Shown one piece after another: positions 25,003-34,100 of a stretch of 38,092 nt of DNA (positions are counted from its first letter, which is position 1; each line of letters begins with the position of its first letter). Position numbers and translations under genes: made by a program. This stretch comes from Erythrobacter sp. GTDB lineage: Bacteria > Pseudomonadota > Alphaproteobacteria > Sphingomonadales > Sphingomonadaceae. The notes under the pieces are model-generated. The model saw nothing but the letters and a program-made list of their open reading frames with translations. It was not told the DNA's origin and made no database searches. The stretch is taken from NCBI GenBank assembly GCA_030065195.1, contig JASJDE010000008.1, positions 1 through 38,092 of the forward strand, in the 5' to 3' direction.

Positions 25003-26238
25003 ATGTCCCAGACCACCCCCAACACTTCATCGCCCATTCGTTCGATCTTTGCGCCGGTGCGCGCGCTTTTCGTCGGCGATGCCTCTGCCGGCATCCTGCT
25101 CATTATCGTTGCAGCCGCAGCGATGCTGGCTGCCAACTCACCGCTTGCTGGTGAGTATCGCGAGCTGTTCTATGGTGAGCTTTCGTGGACGCCGATCCCC
25201 AAGCTCAAGGATCTCCACCTTTGGATCAATGACGGGCTGATGGCGATCTTCTTCTTCGTTGTCGGACTGGAAGTGAAGCGTGAGATCATCGCAGGTTCGC
25301 TTTCGGATCCCGCTGCGAGGCGCCTGCCGATGGTGGCGGCGGTCGCCGGGATGCTCGCTCCGGCTGCGGTCTTCATGCTTGTATCCGGCGGCGGAGAATA
25401 CACCAATGGCTGGGCCATACCCGCGGCGACCGATATCGCTTTCGCCATGGGCGTTCTCGGCCTGTTGGGCAATCGCGTCCCGGCGTCCTTGAGGCTGTTC
25501 CTGCTTACTGTCGCGATCGTCGACGATATCGGCGCGGTGCTGGTGATTGCGGTCTTCTACACCCCGACGATCAAGCTGATGTGGCTGCTGGCTTCGATCG
25601 TGGTGGTCGCGCTGATGATCGGTCTAAATCGCATGAAGGTCGGCGTTTTCTGGCCCTACATCCTTATGGCGCTCGTGCTGTGGTACTGCGTACTCAACAG
25701 CGGCGTGCACGCCACCATAGCAGGTGTCGTTGCGGCGCTGACCATTCCGCTGCAGCGCCCGGACGGCAACTCGATGCTCGAACGGCTCGAACACGGGCTG
25801 GCGCCGTGGAGCGCCTATCTGGTCGTTCCCGTGTTCGGCTTTGCCAATGCCGGGGTATCGTTCGCTGGGATGGGAGTGGAAGCGCTGCTCGATCCGCTGC
25901 CCTATGCCATTGCCGCGGGCCTTGTCGTCGGCAAGCAAGTCGGCATTTTCTCGACGGTCTATGTGGTCGACAAGATCGGTTTTGCGGCCCGGCCTGCCGG
26001 GGCAAGCTGGCCGGAAATCTGGGGCGTATCGATCCTGTGCGGCATCGGCTTCACGATGAGCCTGTTCATCGGCGGCCTGGCCTTCCCGAACACACCGCTG
26101 CTGATCGAGGAAGCCAAGATCGGCATTCTTACAGGTTCGGCCATTTCCGCCGTGCTCGGCTTCGTGATCTTGCGGATGACGACCGTTCACACACCCGAAG
26201 AATGCGACGATCAGGGCAATCAGCCAAGCAAGTCCTGA
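25003..26238 (+). CDS. nhaA: Na+/H+ antiporter NhaA
   Basis: NhaA expels sodium in exchange for protons in the inner membrane. The 411-residue protein has the expected set of about 12 helices and the diagnostic segments WINDGLMAIFFFVVGLEVKREI, AIPAATDIAFAMGVLGLLG, the ion-binding aspartate pair in AIVDDIGAVLVIA, and CGIGFTMSLFIGGLAF near the end. I prefer the ATG at 25003, which has GGAAG 8 nt upstream, over the one at 24988. Its stop codon directly abuts the stop of the convergent glyoxalase gene, leaving no room for a terminator between them. Sodium efflux fits a marine or brackish host. Confidence 0.96.
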   Translation: MSQTTPNTSSPIRSIFAPVRALFVGDASAGILLIIVAAAAMLAANSPLAGEYRELFYGELSWTPIPKLKDLHLWINDGLMAIFFFVVGLEVKREIIAGSLSDPAARRLPMVAAVAGMLAPAAVFMLVSGGGEYTNGWAIPAATDIAFAMGVLGLLGNRVPASLRLFLLTVAIVDDIGAVLVIAVFYTPTIKLMWLLASIVVVALMIGLNRMKVGVFWPYILMALVLWYCVLNSGVHATIAGVVAALTIPLQRPDGNSMLERLEHGLAPWSAYLVVPVFGFANAGVSFAGMGVEALLDPLPYAIAAGLVVGKQVGIFSTVYVVDKIGFAARPAGASWPEIWGVSILCGIGFTMSLFIGGLAFPNTPLLIEEAKIGILTGSAISAVLGFVILRMTTVHTPEECDDQGNQPSKS

Positions 26239-26682
26239 TCACCAGCTGCCGGTGTTTTCCATGCTGGCCCAGGGTTCCTGCGGCTCGAGATTGCCCTCCT
26301 GGAGAAGCTCAACCGATATCCCATCGGGAGACTTGACGAATGCCATGTGGCCGTCGCGTGGTGGCCGATGGATGGTATGTCCCGCATCGGCAAGCCGCTG
26401 GCAGGTGTCGTAGATGTTCTCGACCCGGTAGGCGAGATGGCCGAAGTTGCGCCCGCCATCGTATTCTTCCGACGAACTGCCATCTTCGGGCGGCCAATTG
26501 TAGGTCAGTTCGACTTCTGCGACGCCTTCCTGCCCTGGTGCCGCCAGAAAGATGAGCGTGAAGCGTCCCGCTTCGACATCGAAGCGACGGACTTCCTCCA
26601 ATCCTATCAGCTTGAAAAAATCGACCGTCGCCTGAGGATCGGAAACGCGGATCATGGAATGGAGGTATTGGACCATATTCAT
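26239..26682 (-). CDS. gloA: lactoylglutathione lyase (glyoxalase I)
   Basis: Glyoxalase I converts the hemithioacetal of methylglyoxal and glutathione to lactoylglutathione. The 147-residue VOC-fold protein keeps all four metal ligands of the E. coli enzyme: His8 (YLHSMIRV), Glu58 (VELTYNW), His82 (GHLAY) and Glu125 (VELLQE). It has a slightly longer loop after YNWPPEDGSSSEEYDGG and a C-terminal extension. The start at 26682 or the second ATG at 26676 are both possible; a longer frame to 26844 overlaps the promoter of the neighbouring gene and is not used. The next gene is divergent, 76 bp away. Confidence 0.93.
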   Translation of the reverse strand: MNMVQYLHSMIRVSDPQATVDFFKLIGLEEVRRFDVEAGRFTLIFLAAPGQEGVAEVELTYNWPPEDGSSSEEYDGGRNFGHLAYRVENIYDTCQRLADAGHTIHRPPRDGHMAFVKSPDGISVELLQEGNLEPQEPWASMENTGSW

Positions 26683-26758
26683 CTCGTAGCAATTCAAAAA
26701 CGGTTCATCGACGATGGAGCACAACTCATCGCAGGGTTTAGACCATGCGGAGGATGCG

Positions 26759-27517
26759 ATGAACGCGGAAACGACACAAGCCGAAATCGAAAGAACAACC
26801 AGCCATAGCCTGCTTGCCAGCACCACCGCACGATGGTTCGGCACGGCAGCAATCGCATCGATCGGACTGGTACTGGGCGGTTATCTGCTGGGTGACGGAT
26901 TGCTGCGCGCGAAAGAAGCCGAACGCTCTGTGACCGTGCGAGGATTGTCCGAACGCAACGTCACCGCCGACCTTGCAACCTGGACGATCAGCTATTCGGC
27001 GAGCTCGCAGAATCTTGGCGAAGCGCAAGCCAAGGTTCGCCGGGACACGGAAGCCATCGAAGCGTTTTTCAAAGGCCTTGGGTTTCCCGAAGATGCGTTG
27101 CAGCCGACCGGGGCGAACGTCTCAAGCCGTACCAATCGCGGACTGACAACCTACACGGTGCGCCAACGTCTTGCGTTGCGCACCAATGAAATCGAGCGCG
27201 CGCAAAGGGCCGTAGCCCAGCAGTTCGACCTGGTCGGTCGCGGCGTATTCCTCGAAGAAGGTTCCGGTATGAGCTACACCTTTACTGGCCTGAACGACAT
27301 CAAGCCGGAAATGGTGGCCGAGGCCACCCGCGACGCGCGATCTTCGGCGCAACAATTTGCCGAGGACTCCGGTGCGAAGGTCGGTGCGATCAAAGACGCT
27401 ACGCAGGGATATTTCTCGATCGAAGCGCGCGATGGCGATGGCGGTGGATGGGGCGTGTCGGATAGCCCCTACAAGAAAGTGCGTGTGGTCACGACGGTGA
27501 ACTTCTCGCTCGACTAA
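26759..27517 (+). CDS. SIMPL-domain protein, membrane-anchored
   Basis: The 252-residue protein has a cytoplasmic N-terminus, one transmembrane helix (about residues 27-47, FGTAAIASIGLVLGGYLLGD) and a periplasmic SIMPL (DUF541) domain: SVTVRGLSERNVTADLATWTISYS, the LGEAQAKVRRDTEAI helix, LTTYTVRQRLALRT, FTGLNDIKPEMVAEATRDARSSAQQFAEDSGAKVG and the closing VRVVTTVNFSLD. SIMPL proteins in E. coli affect oxidative stress sensitivity, but their activity is unknown. The start at 26759 has GGAGGATG just upstream and is preferred over the ATG at 26714. It ends before a two-way terminator. Confidence 0.88.
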   Translation: MNAETTQAEIERTTSHSLLASTTARWFGTAAIASIGLVLGGYLLGDGLLRAKEAERSVTVRGLSERNVTADLATWTISYSASSQNLGEAQAKVRRDTEAIEAFFKGLGFPEDALQPTGANVSSRTNRGLTTYTVRQRLALRTNEIERAQRAVAQQFDLVGRGVFLEEGSGMSYTFTGLNDIKPEMVAEATRDARSSAQQFAEDSGAKVGAIKDATQGYFSIEARDGDGGGWGVSDSPYKKVRVVTTVNFSLD

Positions 27518-27540
27518 GCAGGGAAGCCTGAAGCGTCATC

Positions 27541-27576
27541 AAAAGAAGGCGCAGGACCTTTCGATCCCGCGCCTTC
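27541..27576. terminator. bidirectional terminator between the SIMPL gene and the porin gene
   Basis: GAAGGCGC (27545-27552) and GCGCCTTC (27569-27576) form an 8-bp stem with a GGA/TCC inner pairing. On the minus strand the stem is followed by TTTT (27544-27541), which suits termination of the porin gene; rightward transcripts of the SIMPL gene meet the same hairpin. It lies in the 93-bp gap between the convergent genes. Confidence 0.7.
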
Positions 27577-27610
27577 GCTCAACCTGCGATAGAATTGCAT
27601 TGCGGCTCGT

Positions 27611-28522
27611 TCAGAAGCTCGCACTGAGAGTTAGGACGAAAGCGTCGTCCGTGAAGACCCCACCCGGATCGATCAGCGCATCGCCTTCAACGCCGACATA
27701 CGCGGCGCTCAGGGTCGCCGGGCCGATCGCGACATCGGCGCTAACCGACCAGTCCCAAGCCTTGCTGTCGTTCGTGAAGGTCAGGAACCCGTCCGTGTAA
27801 CCAAGGTGCCCGTTGATCGTCAGCGGCGTGTCCGGAATGCCGACGCTCACATCCGTGTAGAGATAGAGGTTGTCGGTGCTGCCGAGCGAATCCTGATCCG
27901 GCGCGTAGGCAATGCCTGGCGTAATCGAGACCGGGCCGAGGCTCGCGCTTACGGAAGCGTAGAACTCGATATAGTCGGTCGGACCCGCTGCGGTCGGAGC
28001 GTTCGGATAGATATAGTAGATCACGCCGACATCGCCCGAAAGGCCATCGGTCAGATCGCCGCTCCAGCCGCCATAGATATCCAGCTCGGTCGAACCGAAG
28101 CCGACCGTGTCTTCGTCGAGATTGGACGCCCACGTCCCGACATAGAGGCCTGACGAGTGGCTGAGGTCGAAACCGCCCTGAACCGCAAAATCGCCGCCCG
28201 ACAGATCGACACCACGGAACCGATACTCGGTCGTGAAGGCGATATTGGCCGAGAATGTGACTCCACTCTCACCGCCGACGCTATTCGCCTCCCCTTCCTT
28301 GACCGGCTCGATTACGCGAGCGGCCGCGGGAGAGAGAGCGACGGCGCCGTCCGTCTCGGTCGAATCCGAGATGGCAATCTCTGCCGCGAGCAGATCACTG
28401 CTGACTTGTGTATCGTCCGCCACCTCTTCAGAAGTGGCTTCGTTTGCAAAAGCGGGCGCTGCAGAGAGGAGCAGGCCAGCAGAAAGACTTGCAGCCGTAA
28501 GGCCGCGGATGGACGTTAGCAT
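27611..28522 (-). CDS. TorF-family outer-membrane porin
   Basis: The 303-residue protein has a signal peptide ending AAPAFA-NE and belongs to the TorF (Gcw_chp) porin family: TFSANIAFTTEYRFRGVDLSGGDFAVQGGFDLSHSSGLYVGTWASNL, GSTELDIYGGWSGDL and GDVGVIYYIYPNA, with a C-terminal Phe. It probably lets small solutes cross the outer membrane; in other bacteria members sit beside nitrogen or ammonium transport genes, but none is nearby here. The ATG at 28522 has AAAGGAAG 6 nt upstream; the longer frame to 28639 has no signal peptide. A stretch of about 75 residues after the signal peptide is rich in Glu, Ser and Ala and probably unstructured. Confidence 0.9.
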   Translation of the reverse strand: MLTSIRGLTAASLSAGLLLSAAPAFANEATSEEVADDTQVSSDLLAAEIAISDSTETDGAVALSPAAARVIEPVKEGEANSVGGESGVTFSANIAFTTEYRFRGVDLSGGDFAVQGGFDLSHSSGLYVGTWASNLDEDTVGFGSTELDIYGGWSGDLTDGLSGDVGVIYYIYPNAPTAAGPTDYIEFYASVSASLGPVSITPGIAYAPDQDSLGSTDNLYLYTDVSVGIPDTPLTINGHLGYTDGFLTFTNDSKAWDWSVSADVAIGPATLSAAYVGVEGDALIDPGGVFTDDAFVLTLSASF

Positions 28523-28719
28523 GACAACTTCCTTTGTTGTGTTGTTGCTTCGTCCCACCTGCACATCCGATCGGTCGCTTCTTTGTGAGCAATCTCGTCC
28601 GAATGCGAAACAATCGTGCCCAAAAATGCCGCACCGCACAAGAGAAATTGCGCACGACCATCCGAACCATCAACAGTGTTGAGTTTTTGCATCATGTGCT
28701 GTGGCACGACGCGGTTCGG

Positions 28720-28748
28720 TTGCCGTTCAGCACACGCATGACTATGGC
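28720..28748 (+). promoter_or_regulatory. candidate promoter of the phosphatase gene
   Basis: TTGCCG (28720-28725) and TATGGC (28743-28748) are spaced by 17 bp, 31 bp upstream of the coding start. A TGTGCTG/CAGCACA inverted repeat (28695-28701 and 28728-28734) surrounds the -35 region and could be a regulator site. Candidate only. Confidence 0.3.
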
Positions 28749-28779
28749 GCTTCCCCTCAAGGATTGATCACACCAACAC

Positions 28780-29580
28780 ATGCTCGACGCGCTCCGCCAA
28801 CTCCTCAGACCGAAACCCAAAGGCCGTCTGCCCACCGTTCCGGCCGGCTTGCGCTATTATGTGATCGGCGATGTTCACGGTCGGCTAGACCTGTTCGATG
28901 CCCTCGTCGACGCGATCGAGGAAGACGACACACGGCACGACTCCGAATCCGAAATCATCTTGCTGGGCGACCTGGTCGATCGCGGGCCCGATAGCGCGGG
29001 CGTGATCGCCCGAACTCGCGAGTGGCAGCAACAGCGAACAGTCAGGGTTCTGGCCGGCAATCACGAGGAGATGTTCCTCGAGGCGTTCGAGAAGCCCGAC
29101 GTGCTGCGGCATTTCCTCAAGCATGGCGGCCGTGAAACGATCATGAGCTACGGGATCTCCAGGAAGCAATTCAACGCTTTGACGCTCGACGAACTGTTCG
29201 CGATGCTGCCGCAGATCGTTCCGCAGTCGGAGCGAGATTACATTGCGAGTTTCGAGGAAATGATCGTCGCCGGCGATTATCTGTTCGTGCACGCCGGGAT
29301 CGATCCCTCGGCTCCCATCGATGCGCAGAAGCGCAGCGACATGCTGTGGATCCGCGATCGCTTTCTCAACCACGAAGGCCCGCTGGAGAAAGTCGTGGTG
29401 CATGGTCACACAATCTTCGACCGGGTCATGGATTGTGGAAACCGGATCGGCATAGACACTGGCGCTTTCCGCTCAGGTGTGCTTACCGCATTGGTGCTCG
29501 AAGCCGATCAACGGCGGATCCTGCAGGCCTGCGAAAGCGACGGCCGGATCGAGATCTTCCACGGCGAGAGGACGACATAG
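28780..29580 (+). CDS. PPP-family metallophosphatase
   Basis: The 266-residue protein is a two-metal phosphatase of the bacterial serine/threonine phosphatase (PPP) type. The three signatures are present: GDVHG with Asp31 and His33, GDLVDRGPDS with Asp64, and GNHEEMFLE with Asn94 and His95; later ligands are in LFVHAGIDPS and VVVHGHTIF. Bacterial members can dephosphorylate protein or small-molecule substrates, so the substrate is open. No Shine-Dalgarno site lies at the normal distance from the ATG at 28780. It is followed after 48 bp by ugd on the same strand, so both may share a transcript, with a link to polysaccharide synthesis an inference only. Confidence 0.9.
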   Translation: MLDALRQLLRPKPKGRLPTVPAGLRYYVIGDVHGRLDLFDALVDAIEEDDTRHDSESEIILLGDLVDRGPDSAGVIARTREWQQQRTVRVLAGNHEEMFLEAFEKPDVLRHFLKHGGRETIMSYGISRKQFNALTLDELFAMLPQIVPQSERDYIASFEEMIVAGDYLFVHAGIDPSAPIDAQKRSDMLWIRDRFLNHEGPLEKVVVHGHTIFDRVMDCGNRIGIDTGAFRSGVLTALVLEADQRRILQACESDGRIEIFHGERTT

Positions 29581-29628
29581 ATCGCCGTCGCGCGATTTCA
29601 GTAACGGTTCCAATAGGGGCAATGCGCC

Positions 29629-30939
29629 ATGAAGATTGCGATGGTCGGTTCGGGCTATGTCGGGCTCGTTTCCGGTGCATGTTTCGCCGATTTCGGCCAC
29701 GATGTTGTTTGCATAGACAAAGACGCTGCCAAGATCGAACGGCTCAAAGAAGGCGTGATGCCGATCTATGAGCCCGGCCTCGATGCATTGGTGGAAAGCA
29801 ATGTGAAAGCCGGACGGCTATCCTTCACGAAGAGCCTTGCCGAAGGGATCGAAGGTGCACGCGCCATCTTCATCGCGGTCGGAACACCCAGCCGCAGGGG
29901 CGACGGACACGCGGATCTGACTTTCGTTCATGAGGTCGCGCGCGAGGTCGGAGAAAGCCTCGCAAACGATGCCGTGATCGTGACCAAGTCGACCGTCCCT
30001 GTTGGAACCGGAGACGAAGTGGAACGGATCATCCGCGACACCGGCACTTCCCATCGGTTTGCTGTGGTTTCCAACCCCGAATTCCTGCGCGAGGGCGCTG
30101 CAATCGGAGACTTCAAGCGGCCCGACCGCATCGTAATCGGTGCCGAAGACGATTTCGGTCGCGAGATAATGCGGGAAGTCTATCGGCCGCTATTTCTCAA
30201 CGAATCGCCGATCCTGTTCACTGAGCGCCGCACCAGCGAGTTGATCAAGTATGCGGCCAATGCTTTCCTTGCCACCAAGATCACCTTTATTAACGAGATG
30301 GCCGACCTGTGCGAGAAGGTCGGCGCGAATGTCCAGGATGTCGCGCGCGGCATCGGAATGGACAATCGCATCGGTTCCAAGTTCCTCCACGCCGGACCCG
30401 GCTACGGCGGTTCGTGCTTCCCGAAGGACACTTTGGCGCTCCTGAAGACCGCCGAAGACTACGACAGTCCTACCCGGATCGTCGAGGCCGTCGTCAAAAC
30501 CAACGACAGCCGCAAGCGCGCAATGGGGCGCAAAGTACTGGAGGCTTTGGGCGGTGCGGAAAAAGCGCGAGGGAAGAAAGCCGCGCTGCTGGGACTGACA
30601 TTCAAACCCAACACCGACGACATGCGCGATTCACCGTCGATTGCGATCGCACAAACGCTCGCCGATGCAGGTGTATCAATCGCAGCCTACGACCCTGAAG
30701 GCATGGAGCAGGCCCGCCCGCTCATGCCCGAAGTCGTTATGTGCGAGGACCCTTACGAAGCGATCGAGCGCGCCGATGTGGTCGCCATTGTTACCGAGTG
30801 GGACGCATTTCGCGCCCTCGATCTAGCTCGAGTCAAACAGCTCGCCAGGGCACCGGTCTTGGTAGACCTGCGTAATATCTATAACCCGGAAGATGTCCGC
30901 GCAGCTGGGTTCACCTATTCCAGCGTCGGGCGAATGTGA
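29629..30939 (+). CDS. ugd: UDP-glucose 6-dehydrogenase
   Basis: The enzyme oxidises UDP-glucose twice to UDP-glucuronate, a precursor for acidic exopolysaccharides. The 436-residue protein has an N-terminal Rossmann fold (MKIAMVGSGYVGLVSGACFADFGHDV), the TKSTVPVGTGDEV loop, the ISNPEFLREG-type segment (VSNPEFLREGAAIGDFKRPDRIVIG), and the catalytic Cys263 in GPGYGGSCFPKDT, followed by the C-terminal LGLTFKPNTDDMRDSPS domain. All key residues are intact. The ribosome-binding site is AGGGGC 9 nt upstream of the ATG at 29629. After its stop there is only a weak hairpin at 30949-30970 without a T-run. Confidence 0.97.
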   Translation: MKIAMVGSGYVGLVSGACFADFGHDVVCIDKDAAKIERLKEGVMPIYEPGLDALVESNVKAGRLSFTKSLAEGIEGARAIFIAVGTPSRRGDGHADLTFVHEVAREVGESLANDAVIVTKSTVPVGTGDEVERIIRDTGTSHRFAVVSNPEFLREGAAIGDFKRPDRIVIGAEDDFGREIMREVYRPLFLNESPILFTERRTSELIKYAANAFLATKITFINEMADLCEKVGANVQDVARGIGMDNRIGSKFLHAGPGYGGSCFPKDTLALLKTAEDYDSPTRIVEAVVKTNDSRKRAMGRKVLEALGGAEKARGKKAALLGLTFKPNTDDMRDSPSIAIAQTLADAGVSIAAYDPEGMEQARPLMPEVVMCEDPYEAIERADVVAIVTEWDAFRALDLARVKQLARAPVLVDLRNIYNPEDVRAAGFTYSSVGRM

Positions 30940-31053
30940 CTCGGAGATTTGCCTCGATCCATTGGGGCAAGCCGCAACTCTATGACGAAACGCAACGATT
31001 GCGCTTTGGTCAATAATACTTATCGATCCAAATACAGAAGCCGGCCACTAGGT

Positions 31054-31085
31054 CTATTAATTCTGTTCTATTACCCTTCTAATAG
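31054..31085. repeat. CTATTA repeat cluster upstream of the autotransporter gene
   Basis: CTATTA occurs at 31054-31059 and 31068-31073 (14-bp period), and its inverted copy TAATAG at 31080-31085, making a 6-6-6 inverted repeat with the second copy. It lies in an AT-rich 256-bp gap, about 110 bp before the coding start, and may be a binding site for a regulator. Confidence 0.4.
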
Positions 31086-31195
31086 GCGATTATTCATTTC
31101 CGTTGATCGAGTTCGGATCAATTCGATTCGACTTTTGCCTGGTTTACTGTAGCCTCCCGACTCGTCGAAAACCTGTCAGGAATAAGGGGCTGCAG

Positions 31196-34100
31196 ATGAT
31201 GAAGCGACACATTCTCTCTAGCGTTGGTGTAGTTGGAATTGCGGGCGGGCTGATGGCTTCGCCCGCTATTGCATCGGAGGCCGATGGCGACGGCGAAGTC
31301 ATTTCGCTTGAAGCTCAAGGGACGTTCGAAGGCTTCAGGATCGAACCCGTCGATGCAATGATTGCGCTACCGGAAACGCTGACCATCCAACCGCGCAGCA
31401 CCGGCTTCGAAGCGGTTCCGGTCCCACCCACGCCAGAGATCATCGCACGCGACGACGTCGGCCTCGAAGGGTCGGTCGATGTGAACGATACCCAGCCATC
31501 GGTCGTCCAGCTGTTCGTTCAAGACAATCTGACCGGCGGCGTGTTCTTCAATTGCACGGGCACGGTCATCAATCCGCGCACAATTCTGACCGCTGCACAC
31601 TGTCTCAACAGCTTCTCGTCGGAAGCCTATGGGGTGCCTGGTACAGCGGACAGGGCCGTGCTGGTTTCGACCGGCGTCGATAGCAGCACGCGGTTATTCA
31701 CTTATCTCGGCACCGGGGCTGGATACAGCGACGGCGGAGTCGCCACCAGCACCGATGTGATCATCCACCCATCATCGAATATCGACGACGGTGGCTTGCC
31801 CTTCCCCTGGGCAGATGTAGCGCTTGTTGCGCTCGATGAACCCATCACCGACGTCCCTGCGATGCCGATCCTGCTTTCTCCCCTCACCGAACTGACGCAC
31901 GTTATCCAGGTCGGTTATGGCGGCTTTGGCACTGCGGCCACGGGCGACATCGGCATCGGCTTCTTGCGCCGTGTAGGCGAGAATATGTTGGGAGCGGTCG
32001 CATCGCCGGCCGACCTTATCGACACCATTTTCCCGGCATTCGCGCCCACCGCAATCAATTTTGGTGAGACCTCTCAAGCAGTCTATTTCACCGATTTCGA
32101 CAATCCCGACCGCATTGGACCGGGCGAAGACCGCTGCACCTTCGACGGGTTCGGCATCAGCTGTCCGGATCTTCAGGCTGTTCTGGACATCGACTGGTTC
32201 GATGGAGATGCGCTGCCCAATGAAGTCGCCACTGCGGGCGGAGATAGTGGCTCCCCACTGATCGCTGACCAACTCGGCGGACCGCCAGTGGTGACAGGGG
32301 TGCTCAGCGGCGGATTCGACTTCTTCGGGGTCGGCAACACCTATGGCGATATCAGCTTCTATAATCCGCTGTATCCGTTCTTTGAATTCATCACCGAGAA
32401 CACGCCCTACAAATATGTCTCTGCAAAAGCCGGTTCCGGCCGCTGGTCGGATCCCAATCACTGGACACAGGATCTCGATCCCGGCTTCCTGATCGACGAT
32501 GGTAGCGGCACGTTGGTGAACGGCATTCCAGGCGGTTCGGAACCGGGAGTCTATGAAACCGGGCCCAAACTAGGCAACATCCTCGGCGTCGACATTTCGG
32601 GCAATCCGGACATCGACTCGGTAATCCTGCCACCCGAAGGCACTCCAAATTTCGGGAGCGCCATTCCCGAATCCTCGGTCCTGCTGGGTCCGGGATCGAC
32701 TGGATTTGTCCCCAACAACACCGATGGCACGCCGGGCACTTCCTTCGCGGCCCCGGCACAATACTTCGATGTTATCCTGAATCGCTTTGGGCGTACGACG
32801 GTCGATATGGACGTCGAGATCGACAAACTTACGATCGATCACATCTTTGCCGGATTCGTCCTGCCGGAAGAATACAGTTTCACCAGCATTATCGGGTTCG
32901 AACAGTTCAACGGACTGGCAAAGATCGACGGCAGCCTGAATGCCGGTCTGGTGGCTCAATTCGGCGGCTTGCTCGAGGGGACGGGGACGATCACAACGCC
33001 AGCCTATTTCAATATCTCGGGCGGTGTTGCTCCCGGCGGCCTGTTCCGGATCGGCACGCTGACGATCGACGGCTCCTACATCCAGACGAGCGAAGGAACG
33101 CTCCTGACCAACGCTCAATTCAACGGGCGAAATGCCGGCTCTGACCTGCTGGCTGTCACGGGCGATGCTAGCCTTGCCGGCACCCTGATCTTTGCGGGAC
33201 GTAGGGGCGTGCGTTTCGGCCAGGAAGCTACGGTACTCACCGCTAATTCCGTGATCGGCGATTTCGAGGACGTCTTCCTGATCGCCAATTCGCCACTGTT
33301 GTTCGCGGAGACGCGGATCGAGGGCGGCGATGTCATAGTCGAGATCAACGCCCGGCGGATCCGGGACCTGTTCGGCAATGCACGCAATCTGCGTTCGCTA
33401 GGAAATGCGCTCGATACGATCCGCTTCGGCGGCAAGTTCACGCAGTTCACGGGGCTGTTCGATGTAATCGATGGGGCGAGCATCGATGCTCTCGTTCCGA
33501 CGTTGGCATCGCTGACCCCGGCGAATGCGTTCGGCCAGTCGTTCGTGGCGAACAGCTTCTCGCAGCGTTTCACCGGACAACTGGGACAGCGCACGCTTTC
33601 GCTTCGCGGTGCACACAAGGGCGCCGCAGGCTTCTCGTCCGCAGGCAATGCTGCCTTCGCCATTGCCGGAACCAATCCCCAGGACACTGGGAAGCTGGGC
33701 TTCTTCAGTACGGTAAGCGGCTCATTCCTCGTGGGCGCCGCGGAGCGAAATTCTGGCGCAAACGCGTTTGAAGAGGCGGCGTTCACCCAAGCGGGCGAGC
33801 TGACCTTGGGAGCCGATTTTAGGGTGTCGGACGGTATCGCGGTTGGCGTCGCGATGACCAACATCCGCAATAGCGGCGCCAACTCCGGAGCGGCGTTCCG
33901 TCCCGACGACACCAGCATAGCCGGTGCCGCTTACGCGGCCGCGCAGTTCGGGCATGGCTTTGCAGACATGTATGTCGGCTTTGCACGTCAGAACTACGGG
34001 GTCGAGAGATCGAGTTCGGGTAACTTCATCTCCGCCTACCGCTCGGCGCAGGGCACTACCGACGGTCGCCAGTCATTCGCCGGAATGCGAGTGGGCTACG

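Noticed and set aside
28516..28707. Small minus-strand frame of 63 codons overlapping the start of the TorF gene
   Set aside because: It has no ribosome-binding site or recognisable family and overlaps the porin signal-peptide start, so a leader peptide cannot be supported.
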